A model generated the notes under the pieces. The model was not told where the DNA came from. It saw only the letters and a program-made list of their open reading frames with translations, and did not search any database. Below, piece by piece: positions 10,510-20,129 of a DNA stretch of 64,000 nucleotides. The stretch spans positions 2,038,589-2,102,588 of the forward strand of contig DS022282.1 of the NCBI GenBank assembly GCA_000153745.1, given 5' to 3'. The position numbers were made by a program, and so were the translations under genes. This stretch comes from Rhodobacterales bacterium HTCC2255. GTDB taxonomy: Bacteria > Pseudomonadota > Alphaproteobacteria > Rhodobacterales > Rhodobacteraceae. Within the stretch, counting starts at the first letter, position 1. The number at the start of each line of letters is the position of its first letter.

Positions 10510-12177
10510 ATGACATCTAAAAATAAATTGATTTACTTGCCTCTTGGCGGAGCAGGTGAAATTGGCATGAATATGTACCTCTATGGTTATGGTCCAAAAG
10601 GTAAAGAGCGTTTTATCTTAGCTGACGTAGGAGTAACCTTTCCAGCAATGGATGGTACTCCTGGTGTAGACTTAATCATGGCCGATACAAAATTTATTCA
10701 AGAACGAGCTGATCGATTAGATGGGATATTTATAACTCATGCACATGAAGATCACATTGGAGCAATAGGTCTGCTTTGGCCTCATTTAAATGCACCAATA
10801 TATTGTCGTAAATTTACTGCTGCTGTAGCAAAGGCAAAGATGGAAGATCGAAATCAAAGTTCAGATATGATTGAAATTTTACCACCTTACCCTGAAATGA
10901 AAAAAGTAGGTCGCTTTAAAGTTGGAATTTTACCTGTACCACATTCCATACCTGAAGCTTCTGGATTGGTTATTGAAACCCCTGATCAAAGGATTATTCA
11001 TACAGGTGATCTAAAATTAGATCCCAATCCAGTTGTGGGAGAACCATTTAATCCTAAACTATTTGAAGATCTAGGCAAAAAAGGTGTCGATGTTCTTGTA
11101 TGTGATAGTACAAATATCTTTTCCAATAGGCCTGGACGATCAGAATCAACCTTGGTTAAGCCGATTGCTGATATGATCAAAAGTGCAAATGGAATGGTTG
11201 TTGCAACAACATTTGCATCCAACGTAGCTCGATTGAAAACTTTAGCACAAGCTGGAATTGATGCTGGGCGCTCTGTGTGTGTTTTGGGAAGGTCAATGCA
11301 AAAAATGCTTGGGTATGCACATTCAACAGGTGTCCTTGATGATTTTCCCCCAACCGTTCAACTTGAAGATGTTCCAAATATTCCTCGCGAGAATTTAATG
11401 TTGTTGGTGACTGGATCTCAAGGAGAAGGTAGAGCAGCTTCAGCACAATTAGCTCGAGGTAAATATTTAGGCATAACAATGCAAGATGGTGATACATTTT
11501 TATTTTCATCAAAAACTATACCAGGTAATGAAGTTTCTGTTGGTCGGATTATAAATTCATTTGCAATGCAGGGCGTTAACGTCATTGATGATAGCGCTGA
11601 GATTTACCATGTTTCAGGACATGCAAATCGACCAGATCTTGAAGAAATACATCGATTATTAAAGCCTAAAACTTTAATTCCAATGCATGGTGAATACCGA
11701 CATCTCAAAGAACATTCTGAATTAGCTGCATCAAAAGGTATTGAATCTTTAATCGTTCCAAATGGAAGTGTTGTTGAGATTGGCGATAAAGGTGCTAAAA
11801 TTGTTGATCATATTGAGACTGGAAGAATATATTTAGACGGCTCACGGCTAATTGGTGCTTATGATGGCGTTGTTTTAGATCGTATTAGAATGGCAACTAG
11901 GGGTACCGTAGCAATATCACTAGTTATTGAAGGTACTGAAGTTTTGGGCGTTTGGGCGGAACCAATAGGATTGCCGGAAACGGAAATTTATGAAGATGGA
12001 CTTGTCGAAATAATTGAAGAGCAAGTAGAAAATACTTTACTAAAATCAAAAGCTAAACTTTTAAAAGATGACCATGAAGTTGAAAAACTAGTTTCAAAAG
12101 TTGTTACAAGTGTTTGTAAAAATGAGATTGGTAAAAAACCTATAACAAGAATCTTGATCAATCGTCTTGAAAGCTAA
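10510..12177 (+). CDS. rnj: Ribonuclease J
   Basis: RNase J is a metallo-beta-lactamase-fold endo- and 5'-exoribonuclease, acting in mRNA turnover and rRNA maturation. The 555-residue protein has the intact zinc motif H77-A-H79-E-D81-H82, then IHTGDLKLDP with the bridging aspartate, the beta-CASP signatures (VTGSQGEG; SGHANRPDLEEIHRLLKP) and the MHGEYRHL histidine. The C-terminal 100 residues match the oligomerisation domain. It begins two bases after the coaX stop. Many Alphaproteobacteria have RNase J alongside RNase E. Confidence 0.93.
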   Translation: MTSKNKLIYLPLGGAGEIGMNMYLYGYGPKGKERFILADVGVTFPAMDGTPGVDLIMADTKFIQERADRLDGIFITHAHEDHIGAIGLLWPHLNAPIYCRKFTAAVAKAKMEDRNQSSDMIEILPPYPEMKKVGRFKVGILPVPHSIPEASGLVIETPDQRIIHTGDLKLDPNPVVGEPFNPKLFEDLGKKGVDVLVCDSTNIFSNRPGRSESTLVKPIADMIKSANGMVVATTFASNVARLKTLAQAGIDAGRSVCVLGRSMQKMLGYAHSTGVLDDFPPTVQLEDVPNIPRENLMLLVTGSQGEGRAASAQLARGKYLGITMQDGDTFLFSSKTIPGNEVSVGRIINSFAMQGVNVIDDSAEIYHVSGHANRPDLEEIHRLLKPKTLIPMHGEYRHLKEHSELAASKGIESLIVPNGSVVEIGDKGAKIVDHIETGRIYLDGSRLIGAYDGVVLDRIRMATRGTVAISLVIEGTEVLGVWAEPIGLPETEIYEDGLVEIIEEQVENTLLKSKAKLLKDDHEVEKLVSKVVTSVCKNEIGKKPITRILINRLES

Positions 12178-12215
12178 ATACTGGATAATTAATTTAATTT
12201 AAAAACTATTGTATT

Positions 12216-13601
12216 TTAACGCAACAGAAATGCTGGCACGTGTTCACCTAAGCCTTTTATCGGTGATTTTGTTTCTTTTACTGCATCACTAGGTGCTGGA
12301 TTGTTTTTAATTTTAGTATTGTTGTTAGCTTTAGGATTACTCTTAGCCTCAGATTTTTCTTCTTTATTCTCTTGTTTTTTCTTAAGTGGATTAGTTTCTA
12401 TTTTAGTGTCTATATTTTTTACACGGCTTTTGTTTTCTTGCTTTTTTAATTTTGGCAACTCAACTTCTAGGCGAGGTATTGGCTGTTTAACTAATTCTTC
12501 AATCTTATCTAGATGTTTGATCTCATGCGGTAAACATAACATAAAGGCCCAGCCTTTTCTTCCCGCCCTGCCAGTACGCCCAATTCTGTGAACGTAATCT
12601 TCTGCATGGATAGGAACATCGAAGTTAAAAACATGTGAAACTGCTGGAATATCTAGTCCTCTAGCTGCAACATCTGATGCTACAAGAAGTGTAATATCAT
12701 TATTTTTAAAACCTGCTAAGACTTCCATTCTATAACGTTGATCAAGATCACCATGAATTGCACCGACAGAGTGTCCATGTTTTTTTAATGATTTCATTAC
12801 TATATCCACATCGACTTTACGATTGCAGAATACAATTCCGTTTGTAAGTTTTTCACCTTCATCTTTTATTATAGTACGTAATAAATCACGTTTCTTTTTT
12901 GCTTCTAGCTTGCGATTTTCAGCTTTGAAGCAAATTACATTCTGAGTTATATTTTCAGATGTTGTTGCTTGGCGTGCAACTTCAACTAATTTTGGATTTT
13001 GTAAGAATTCTTGAGTAATGCGATTAATTTCTGGCGCCATAGTTGCACTAAAAAATAGTGTTTGGCGGGTAAATGGCGTTAGTTTAAATATGCGTTCAAT
13101 ATCTGGAATAAAGCCCATATCAAGCATGCGATCTGCTTCATCCACAACCATTATCTCAATACCAGTGAGTAATAATTTACCTCTTTCGAAGTGATCAAGA
13201 AGACGACCTGGAGTGGCAATTAATACATCAACACCTCTATCTATTAGTCTGTCTTGATCTTTGAATGAAACACCGCCAATTAAAAGAGCCATATCTAACT
13301 TGACATATTTAGCATATTGTTCAAAATTTTCTGCAACTTGAGCAGCTAATTCTCTTGTTGGTGCAAGAACAAGGGAGCGCGGCATACGTGCTCGAGCTCT
13401 TCCCCTTGCTAGTTTATGGATCATTGGAAGTGTAAAACCAGCTGTTTTTCCAGTTCCAGTTTGTGCAATTCCCAATACATCTCGACCTTCAAGGGCATGA
13501 GGAATCGCTTCTGATTGAATGGGTGTGGGGGTATCGTAGCCAACGTCATTTATGGCTTTCATTACTTTTGGACTTAAACCAAGATCGATAAATTTTTTCA
13601 T
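12216..13601 (-). CDS. DEAD-box ATP-dependent RNA helicase, RhlE-like
   Basis: This is an RNA helicase probably acting in ribosome assembly or RNA decay. The 461-residue protein shows all motifs in order: Q motif TPTPIQSEAIP, Walker A AQTGTGKT (residues 46-53), PTRELAAQV, TPGRLLD, VDEADRMLDMGF, FSATM, VASDVAARGLDI and HRIGRTGRAG. The last 80 or so residues form a lysine- and asparagine-rich, low-complexity tail that probably binds RNA. The VDEADRMLDMGFIPDIERI segment favours the RhlE group over DeaD or SrmB, but the assignment is by similarity only. It converges on RNase J with a 38-base gap, and no terminator hairpin is obvious there. Confidence 0.9.
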   Translation of the reverse strand: MKKFIDLGLSPKVMKAINDVGYDTPTPIQSEAIPHALEGRDVLGIAQTGTGKTAGFTLPMIHKLARGRARARMPRSLVLAPTRELAAQVAENFEQYAKYVKLDMALLIGGVSFKDQDRLIDRGVDVLIATPGRLLDHFERGKLLLTGIEIMVVDEADRMLDMGFIPDIERIFKLTPFTRQTLFFSATMAPEINRITQEFLQNPKLVEVARQATTSENITQNVICFKAENRKLEAKKKRDLLRTIIKDEGEKLTNGIVFCNRKVDVDIVMKSLKKHGHSVGAIHGDLDQRYRMEVLAGFKNNDITLLVASDVAARGLDIPAVSHVFNFDVPIHAEDYVHRIGRTGRAGRKGWAFMLCLPHEIKHLDKIEELVKQPIPRLEVELPKLKKQENKSRVKNIDTKIETNPLKKKQENKEEKSEAKSNPKANNNTKIKNNPAPSDAVKETKSPIKGLGEHVPAFLLR

Positions 13602-13762
13602 ATATCCTGCATGTTTTGCGGCGTTAAAATTTGCCGTTTATAACACGGCTCGGCAATCGAAATATTACCAGTACATCATTGACTTTTATTTAACCTATTT
13701 GAGCTTAAAGTCAATTCAGACACAGGTTTGACAGATTAATAAATTTTTTTAAAAATTTGATT

Positions 13763-13771
13763 TGGTATAAT
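13763..13771 (+). promoter_or_regulatory. Candidate extended -10 promoter for the beta-lactamase-fold gene
   Basis: TGG-TATAAT at 13763-13771 is a perfect -10 hexamer with an upstream TG, as in extended -10 promoters. No -35 match lies at the right distance; TTGACA at 13728 is 32 bases upstream and so too far. The predicted start is near 13778, about 45 bases before the ATG at 13823. It lies in the 221-bp divergent gap next to the helicase gene. Confidence 0.45.
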
Positions 13772-13822
13772 ATTTTCTGTTGTGATATACATTCACTATA
13801 TTGAATTAGTTGGATTGTATTA

Positions 13823-14785
13823 ATGAGTTTAAGATTGAAGTTATTGTGTATCCCAATATTTATGACCTTTGGAACAAATCTTTTGTTTGCAAACGAACAA
13901 ATAGCAGATCAGTATCCTGGATCTGATTTATATTCTAGTCCTTACGAAGTTATACCTAATGTATTTAGTGCTATTGGTGCTACTGCACCTCCTACATTTG
14001 AAAACACAGGTCACAATAATAACTTAAGTTTCATAATTACTGGAGATGGTGTGGTAGTTATAAATAGTGGTGCAGCATTTGTTTTGGCAAAAGCAATGCA
14101 CGAGGAAATAAAAAAAGTTACTGATCAACCTGTTAAATTAATCATAAATGAAAATGCACAAGGTCATGCAATGCTTGGCAATAATTATTGGGCTCAATTA
14201 GGGGTGCCTATATTAGCACATAGTCAAGCCGCACATGAGTTTGAAGAACGTGGATATAATATTTTAGAGCGCATGAAATCCTATAACTTAGAAAAATCAA
14301 AAGATACTATACTGCAGGGTCCTACAGAAACATTTGAAGATAAATATGTCGTTCCATTTGGCAATTTCCCAATTGAAGTGCTTTACCTTGGTCCTGCTCA
14401 TAGTACAGGTGATATTTCCGTTTGGTTGCCTGAGCAGAAATTAGTTGTGGCTGGTGATATTGCTTTTCATGAGCGAATGCTGCCAATTTTTTCTGATACA
14501 AACACAGCAGACTGGCTGCAAACTTGGAAAACTAAATTCGAAAAATTAAATGCATTGTTTGTTATACCTGGTCATGGGCATCCAACTAATATGCAACAGG
14601 TAAAGCGCTATACATATGATTATCTAATGTATTTACGTAATAAAATTTCGATACATCTCGAAAATGGTGGGGAATTGAAAGATGCATATTATATAGACCA
14701 AACTCCATACAATAAATTAGATACATTTGATGAATTAGCAACTAAAAATGCTGGACGTGTTTTTCAAGAAATGGAATTCGAATAG
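13823..14785 (+). CDS. Exported metallo-beta-lactamase-fold protein with an altered metal site
   Basis: The 320-residue protein begins with a signal peptide (about residues 1-23, cut near FANEQ) and has the overall fold of SoxH/PQQ-type exported hydrolases: NLSFIITGDGVVVIN at residues 67-81, GPAHSTGD around H193, AGD with D212, and IPGHGHP with H251. The first metal motif, normally HxHxDH, reads N111-A-Q113-G-H115-A116 inside NENAQGHAMLGN, so three of its four ligands are missing or shifted. The second-site residues H193, D212 and H251 remain. It may bind a single metal, use H115 differently, or be non-catalytic. It stands alone between divergent rhlE and convergent prfC. Substrate unknown. 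Confidence 0.8.
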   Translation: MSLRLKLLCIPIFMTFGTNLLFANEQIADQYPGSDLYSSPYEVIPNVFSAIGATAPPTFENTGHNNNLSFIITGDGVVVINSGAAFVLAKAMHEEIKKVTDQPVKLIINENAQGHAMLGNNYWAQLGVPILAHSQAAHEFEERGYNILERMKSYNLEKSKDTILQGPTETFEDKYVVPFGNFPIEVLYLGPAHSTGDISVWLPEQKLVVAGDIAFHERMLPIFSDTNTADWLQTWKTKFEKLNALFVIPGHGHPTNMQQVKRYTYDYLMYLRNKISIHLENGGELKDAYYIDQTPYNKLDTFDELATKNAGRVFQEMEFE

Positions 14786-14797
14786 AAAAATTATAAC

Positions 14798-16405
14798 TTA
14801 TACCATTATATCTTTTGTTGATGTCAAATTAAGATTTGGATAATCACGTTCTACTCGATCGATATCCCATTGTAATCGAGTCATGTATACGGGGTCGCCA
14901 TCATGATCCATCGCCATATGGCCTTTATTTACGTTTACGAATTTTTCTATTTCGTCTTTTTCACCAGAAAGCCATCTGGCTGAATTGAATTGAGACTGTT
15001 CAAACCTTACTGGAATTCCGTACTCTAATTCTATGCGAGATGCTAAAACCTCAAATTGTAATGCACCAACAACACCAATTATCCAGCCTGCACCAATCAC
15101 TGGTTTAAATAACTTTGCAGCACCTTCTTCAGCAAACTGATTTAGAGCCTTGTCTAAATGTTTAGCTTTCATAGGATCAGTTGCACGAACTGATTGTAAT
15201 AGTTCAGGCGCAAATGAAGGTATACCAGCAAATTTTAAAATCTCATTTTCTGTAAGTGCATCTCCTATGCGTAGTTGGCCATGATTTGGAATGCCAATTA
15301 TATCGCCTGCCCAAGCCTCTTCAGCCAATTCTCTATCAGCGGCTAAGAAAAGCATTGGTGATGCAATAGCCATTATTTTTTTTGTTCGTACGTGAGTAAG
15401 TTTCATTCCACGTTTAAAATGTCCTGAACATAATCTTACAAATGCAATACGATCTCTATGTTTAGGGTCCATGTTGGCCTGAACTTTAAAAACAAATCCT
15501 GTAACTTTATTTTCATTTGGGGAGATTGGTCTGAGATCAGATGGGCGAACTAATGGTTTTGGTGCAAAATTACCAATACCTGTCATAAGTTCTTGAACGC
15601 CAAATGAATTAATAGCAGACCCGAACCAAATTGGTGTCATAGTTCCATCCATAAAAGATTGATGATCAAATTTTGGCATTAACTCTTGTGCCATTTCGAT
15701 TTCTTCTAAGAATTTTTCTAAAAGGTTTTCTGGTACCAACTCAGCTAATTTTGGATCATCTAAGCCAGATATTTTTATACTTTTTGCAACAACGTTACGA
15801 TCAGCACGGTCCATTAATTCTAACCGATCGTTAAGCATATCATAACAGCCCATAAATTCACGACCTACGCCAATTGGCCAACTTGCAGGTGTCACATCAA
15901 TTGCCAAATTTTCTTGAATTTCATCTATGATATCAAATGTATCGCGACTTTCACGATCCATTTTGTTGCAAAAGGTCAAAATTGGCATATCCCGCATACG
16001 GCATACTTCAAATAGTTTCTGAGTTTGGCTCTCTACACCTTTTGCTCCATCAATTACCATAACTGCTGCGTCTACAGCTGTAAGAGTGCGATAGGTATCT
16101 TCTGAGAAATCTGAGTGTCCAGGTGTGTCCACCAAATTAAACCAATAATTATCATATTCAAATGACATGGCTGAAGCGGAAACTGAGATTCCACGATCTT
16201 TTTCCATTTGCATGAAATCTGAACGAGTTCTTCTGGCTTCACCTTTTGCTCTGACTTGGCCTGCCATTTGAATGGCGCCACCATAAAGTAAGAATTTTTC
16301 TGTTAAAGTGGTTTTCCCTGCGTCTGGGTGAGAAATAATCGCAAAGGTTCGCCTGCGATCAATTTCTGGCTGGAGAGCTATATTTTCATCTGAACGAATA
16401 ATCAT
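14798..16405 (-). CDS. prfC: Peptide chain release factor 3
   Basis: RF3 is a translational GTPase that removes RF1/RF2 from ribosomes after termination. The 535-residue protein has the full family length. It shows G1 SHPDAGKTTLTEKFL followed by the RF3-type GGAIQMAGQVRAKG, G3 DTPGHSDFSEDTYRTL and G4 NKMDRE; the RF3-specific C-terminal domain contains VGALQFEVLASRIELEYG. It converges on the beta-lactamase-fold gene with a 12-base gap, and the 200-bp region upstream is divergent with the SGNH hydrolase. Confidence 0.96.
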   Translation of the reverse strand: MIIRSDENIALQPEIDRRRTFAIISHPDAGKTTLTEKFLLYGGAIQMAGQVRAKGEARRTRSDFMQMEKDRGISVSASAMSFEYDNYWFNLVDTPGHSDFSEDTYRTLTAVDAAVMVIDGAKGVESQTQKLFEVCRMRDMPILTFCNKMDRESRDTFDIIDEIQENLAIDVTPASWPIGVGREFMGCYDMLNDRLELMDRADRNVVAKSIKISGLDDPKLAELVPENLLEKFLEEIEMAQELMPKFDHQSFMDGTMTPIWFGSAINSFGVQELMTGIGNFAPKPLVRPSDLRPISPNENKVTGFVFKVQANMDPKHRDRIAFVRLCSGHFKRGMKLTHVRTKKIMAIASPMLFLAADRELAEEAWAGDIIGIPNHGQLRIGDALTENEILKFAGIPSFAPELLQSVRATDPMKAKHLDKALNQFAEEGAAKLFKPVIGAGWIIGVVGALQFEVLASRIELEYGIPVRFEQSQFNSARWLSGEKDEIEKFVNVNKGHMAMDHDGDPVYMTRLQWDIDRVERDYPNLNLTSTKDIMV

Positions 16406-16605
16406 TAGGTTTCTATATGCAGGCTTTAATAAAAGGGCAAGAATAGTTAAGAAATAATTAGTTTATTTTCATTTCAAACAATAAAAGCGGTGGAAAATAA
16501 AAAAATAAATAAAATAATTTTTTTGCTAATTTTTGTTGATGCTACTTTAAATATATTTTACGAAACCTAAATAATGAATATTAGTAAATTAGATTGAAAT
16601 CCAAT

Positions 16606-17316
16606 ATGCGTGTTTACAAAGAAGCAATTGCAGCATTTTCTGTTGGTCCGATAATGTATATTCAGGGTATGCTAGTTCGCAAGTATGCGGCTGAATTACC
16701 TGAAGCAATTGGCCCTAGAACAGGAATCATAGGGGAGGGCAAACCTCTAAGAGTACTGGTTCTTGGAGATAGTTCTGCTGCGGGAGTTGGCGTTGAAACG
16801 CAAGATGAAGCAATTGCAGGCCAGTTGGCTTCACAGCTTTCAGATAAATTTCAAGTCAGTTGGAAGCTTCTTGCAAAAACTGGAGCTACTACAAAATCAC
16901 ATACACAGGTGTTGTTAGAGCAGGTTGAAGGAAAGTTTGATGCTGCAATGATTTGTCTTGGCGTAAACGACGTTACGCATGGAGTAAATTTAAAGGTATG
17001 GCTTAAACAACAAACCCGGTTATATGATATCTTAGAGTCACATTTTGGTGTTAAAGATATATATGTGTCAGGCATTCCACCTATAAAATATTTTCCACTC
17101 CTACCACAGCCACTCCGTTGGTTTCTTGGGCGCCGTGCAGACAGATTTGATCATTGGTTAGCTGCATTAATAAATAATCGGCACAATTGTTTTCATATTC
17201 CTATAAACTTCCCTCATGACAGTTCGCTAATGGCATCAGACGGTTACCATCCAAAAGCTGGTGTATATGCTCAATGGGCCAGTTGGGTTGCAGAAAAAAT
17301 TAAAAACAGACATTAA
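16606..17316 (+). CDS. SGNH/GDSL-family hydrolase
   Basis: A serine esterase or lipase-like protein of the SGNH fold. Block I is VLVLGDSSAAGVGV with the nucleophile serine, block III is ICLGVNDVTHG with the oxyanion asparagine, and block V is SDGYHPKAGVYAQWA with the catalytic aspartate and histidine. The triad therefore looks intact. The N-terminus (MRVYKEAIAAFSVGPIMYIQG) is hydrophobic and may be a membrane anchor. I chose the ATG at 16606; a TTG four codons earlier (16594) is possible, and neither has a clear ribosome-binding site. The substrate cannot be told. It stands alone, upstream of the symporter. Confidence 0.82.
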   Translation: MRVYKEAIAAFSVGPIMYIQGMLVRKYAAELPEAIGPRTGIIGEGKPLRVLVLGDSSAAGVGVETQDEAIAGQLASQLSDKFQVSWKLLAKTGATTKSHTQVLLEQVEGKFDAAMICLGVNDVTHGVNLKVWLKQQTRLYDILESHFGVKDIYVSGIPPIKYFPLLPQPLRWFLGRRADRFDHWLAALINNRHNCFHIPINFPHDSSLMASDGYHPKAGVYAQWASWVAEKIKNRH

Positions 17317-17384
17317 TTATAATCACTATAAGGATGTGATTTTTTACATATACGATAGCTATTATGCTTAGACGTATGTAATAG

Positions 17385-18809
17385 ATGAATTTTATATTAT
17401 CGGAAAATAAAATGTCATTTTTAGCAAATCCAATTGCTCTAGTTATTTTTGTTATGATTACTGGTTTTATCAGTTTAATTATATCAAATCGGTCTGTAAC
17501 TGTTGAAAGTTTTTTTGATGGTAAAGATGTTGGTCTTGAACCCAGCCTTTGGACTCTAGTTTTAAGCCAAGTCACAACATGGATTTTTGCAAGATCTTTG
17601 ATGAATGCTGCAATACTGGGATTTTTTTATGGTTTAGCAGGAACGTTAGCCTACACATTTTATTATATTTCATTCCTAACTGGTGGCTTTATTGTTGCAC
17701 GAATTCGTAAAGAAAAAGCTAACTCTGTTCAGCAATGGATTAGGAATTATTTTGGAAGAGTTGGCTCTTGGACTTACAATTCATTGATCGTAATGCGCTT
17801 ATTATCAGAAGTATTTGCAAATTTAATAGTGATTGGGCTTATCTTTTCGGCAGCATTTCCAGATTTTAAAATGTCAGGCCAAATTTCAATTATCATACTT
17901 GGAATTGTAGGCTTGTTGTATTCATTAAAAGGTGGATTACAAGTAAGTCTGAGGACTGACGTATTTCAAATGGCAGTATTTCTAGTAATTTTTAGCATTG
18001 CTTTTATTTACATGATTTTTGGCTCTGATTTCTCCTTCAATTCTATTTTGCAGTCTACTGGAGTCCATGAGCAAGCTGCTAGACCAGGTTACGTTTTGAT
18101 TTATGTTGCTTTACTACAAGTTTTTTCATATCCAGCACATGACCCAGTTATGATGGACCGTGGATTTATAGCAAATCAAAATAAAACTAACTATAGCTTC
18201 ATTTTAGCTTTTCTACTTTCAACATTTTGTATTTTTGGTTTTGGTATGTTTGGAATTCAAGCAGGTTTAATTGGGTATGCATATGAAAATCAACTTCTGG
18301 GAACTTGGCAAAATATGTTTGGGCCTGGTGTATATTTTTTATTAATATGTTCATTATTAGTATCTGCGATGAGCACCTTAGATAGCGCTTTGGCTTCATC
18401 AGCAAGGCTTGTAATAGATGAATTTTACATTTTTAAACGTAGTATAAAAAACGGTCGAATTGCGATGAGTACATTCATGGCCTTTGGCCTATTATTTACT
18501 TTATTTCCAAGTCAAAGTTTATTTGATGCAGTTGCTGTCACAGGAACTGCATCAATGTTTCTAACACCTGTTATGATTGTAACTTTTTTAGGGGGCAAAA
18601 TACCTATTTGGGCTTATACAATTACATGGTTTTTTTCTATGATTGGAGCCTTTGCATACATTTTTCGAGATATTGAAACAATTACGTATTTATTGCCTGG
18701 TCTGCACAAATATGACCAACTCCTCTCGATTTGTTTGTATATCATTGTATTTGGGTTTTGCATTTGTTTTATTGGGGCCCTTTCAAATCGATTTCTTGCA
18801 AAGGCTTAA
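17385..18809 (+). CDS. Sodium:solute symporter family protein
   Basis: A membrane transporter with about 12-13 hydrophobic segments over 474 residues, consistent with the SSS (LeuT-fold) family. The segment LVSAMSTLDSALASSARLVIDEFY (two parts, about residues 323-347) is the conserved helix-8 region containing Na-site serines. KGGLQVSLRTDVFQM (about residues 185-199) is the helix-5/6 signature. The substrate is not evident from sequence. The start may instead be the ATG nine codons in (17412), since neither has a strong ribosome-binding site. It is followed after 62 bases by an ABC ATPase, an odd pairing. Confidence 0.82.
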   Translation: MNFILSENKMSFLANPIALVIFVMITGFISLIISNRSVTVESFFDGKDVGLEPSLWTLVLSQVTTWIFARSLMNAAILGFFYGLAGTLAYTFYYISFLTGGFIVARIRKEKANSVQQWIRNYFGRVGSWTYNSLIVMRLLSEVFANLIVIGLIFSAAFPDFKMSGQISIIILGIVGLLYSLKGGLQVSLRTDVFQMAVFLVIFSIAFIYMIFGSDFSFNSILQSTGVHEQAARPGYVLIYVALLQVFSYPAHDPVMMDRGFIANQNKTNYSFILAFLLSTFCIFGFGMFGIQAGLIGYAYENQLLGTWQNMFGPGVYFLLICSLLVSAMSTLDSALASSARLVIDEFYIFKRSIKNGRIAMSTFMAFGLLFTLFPSQSLFDAVAVTGTASMFLTPVMIVTFLGGKIPIWAYTITWFFSMIGAFAYIFRDIETITYLLPGLHKYDQLLSICLYIIVFGFCICFIGALSNRFLAKA

Positions 18810-18871
18810 GCTGATTGATAAAAAGTTATATTCCTGATTAATTCACTCAGAAAATTACATAAGAGGTCATA

Positions 18872-19951
18872 TTGGACAACAAAGAAGTACAATTAGAATT
18901 ATGTAATATTGTTCGCAATTTTGATGGCCGCATTGTAGTTAATGGCGTTTCATTAAGTTTACGTGCAGGGGAAGTTACATGTTTATTGGGACCTTCAGGT
19001 TGTGGTAAATCTACAAGCCTCAGAATTGCCGCCGGCGTAGACCGACAAAATAGTGGACAAGTAATGGTTGCAAATGAAGTGGCTAGTTCAGATAGTTTGC
19101 ATCTTCCACCTGAAAGTCGCGGTATAGGATTAATGTTTCAAGATTTTGCATTATTTCCCCATCTCAATGTCATGAGAAATGTAGCTTTTGGTTTAAGTGG
19201 TTCAAAGGAAAAAGTAAGATTAAGAGTATTTGATATGCTTAAAAGAGTTGGTATGACTGATATGGCAAATCAATATCCTCACCAATTGTCTGGAGGAGAA
19301 CAGCAAAGAATTGCATTAGCGCGTGCTTTGGCTCCTAGCCCACAAGTATTACTTATGGATGAGCCATTTTCAGGGCTAGATAATAGATTACGTGATGAAG
19401 TCAGAGATAGTACCTTGGCTTTATTAAAAGATGAAGGCACTGCAGTATTACTAGTTACTCATGAACCTGAAGAGGCTATGAGGATGGCTGATCAAATAGC
19501 TTTAATGCGAGATGGTCAAATTATTCAGGTTGGTGCACCTTATAATATTTATAATGCCCCAATAGATCGTGGAGCAGCTGAATTTTTTAGTGACATTAAT
19601 GTTATTAGAGGTGAAGTGAAGGGATCTTTGACTAAAACACCTTTTGGTGAATTTTTAACCCCTGGCTATAAGGACCAAACTAAACTTGATATTGTAATTA
19701 GGCCACAACATTTAAAAATTGATTTTGATAGAGCTGGCCGAGGGCCCAATCCAACACTTGAAGATGGTACCCCCGCTAGAGGAATGGTTATAAGAGCTCG
19801 ATTTATGGGGCAGAATTCATTAGTTGAATTTGCGATGGATTATGAAGATGTTTGTTTAAAAGTAATAGTCCCAGGAGTATTCCTTCCTAAATCTGGCACG
19901 CCTTTGTGGCTGTCGGTTCGTAGAGATAGATGTTTTGTCTTTGCTAGTTAG
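18872..19951 (+). CDS. ABC transporter ATP-binding protein, FbpC/PotA type, no partner genes nearby
   Basis: This 359-residue ATPase has Walker A GPSGCGKST (residues 42-50), the Q-loop in MFQDFALFPHLNVMRNVAFG, the signature LSGGEQQR, Walker B VLLMDEPFSGLD, and a C-terminal TOBE-like regulatory domain (residues 240-359). These features place it in the CUT1/FbpC/PotA group that drives periplasmic-binding-protein uptake systems. No permease or binding protein is adjacent. The start is TTG at 18872, backed by AGAGGT six bases before it. The substrate could be iron, polyamine or another small solute; it may act with permeases encoded elsewhere. Confidence 0.88.
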   Translation: MDNKEVQLELCNIVRNFDGRIVVNGVSLSLRAGEVTCLLGPSGCGKSTSLRIAAGVDRQNSGQVMVANEVASSDSLHLPPESRGIGLMFQDFALFPHLNVMRNVAFGLSGSKEKVRLRVFDMLKRVGMTDMANQYPHQLSGGEQQRIALARALAPSPQVLLMDEPFSGLDNRLRDEVRDSTLALLKDEGTAVLLVTHEPEEAMRMADQIALMRDGQIIQVGAPYNIYNAPIDRGAAEFFSDINVIRGEVKGSLTKTPFGEFLTPGYKDQTKLDIVIRPQHLKIDFDRAGRGPNPTLEDGTPARGMVIRARFMGQNSLVEFAMDYEDVCLKVIVPGVFLPKSGTPLWLSVRRDRCFVFAS

Positions 19952-20129
19952 ATAATAAGTATAAATTTTTATTATAAAATTTGTAAATTTCATATTATAA
20001 TAATAATTAAATGAAATATTGGTAATTATATTGCATATAAGATTTGAACTTTGATAAAAAATCACTCATTGTCTAAAACGAATATGATTGCAGACTGATT
20101 TACTGATTCACTTATACTGGAGTATTTAA

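Noticed and set aside
12178-12215. Terminator between convergent RNase J and helicase genes
   Set aside because: No stem with a T-run is visible in this 38-base gap.
13728-13733. Perfect TTGACA upstream of the beta-lactamase-fold gene
   Set aside because: The only good -10 (13766-13771) is 32 bases away; no -10 at 16-18 bases. It is probably chance.
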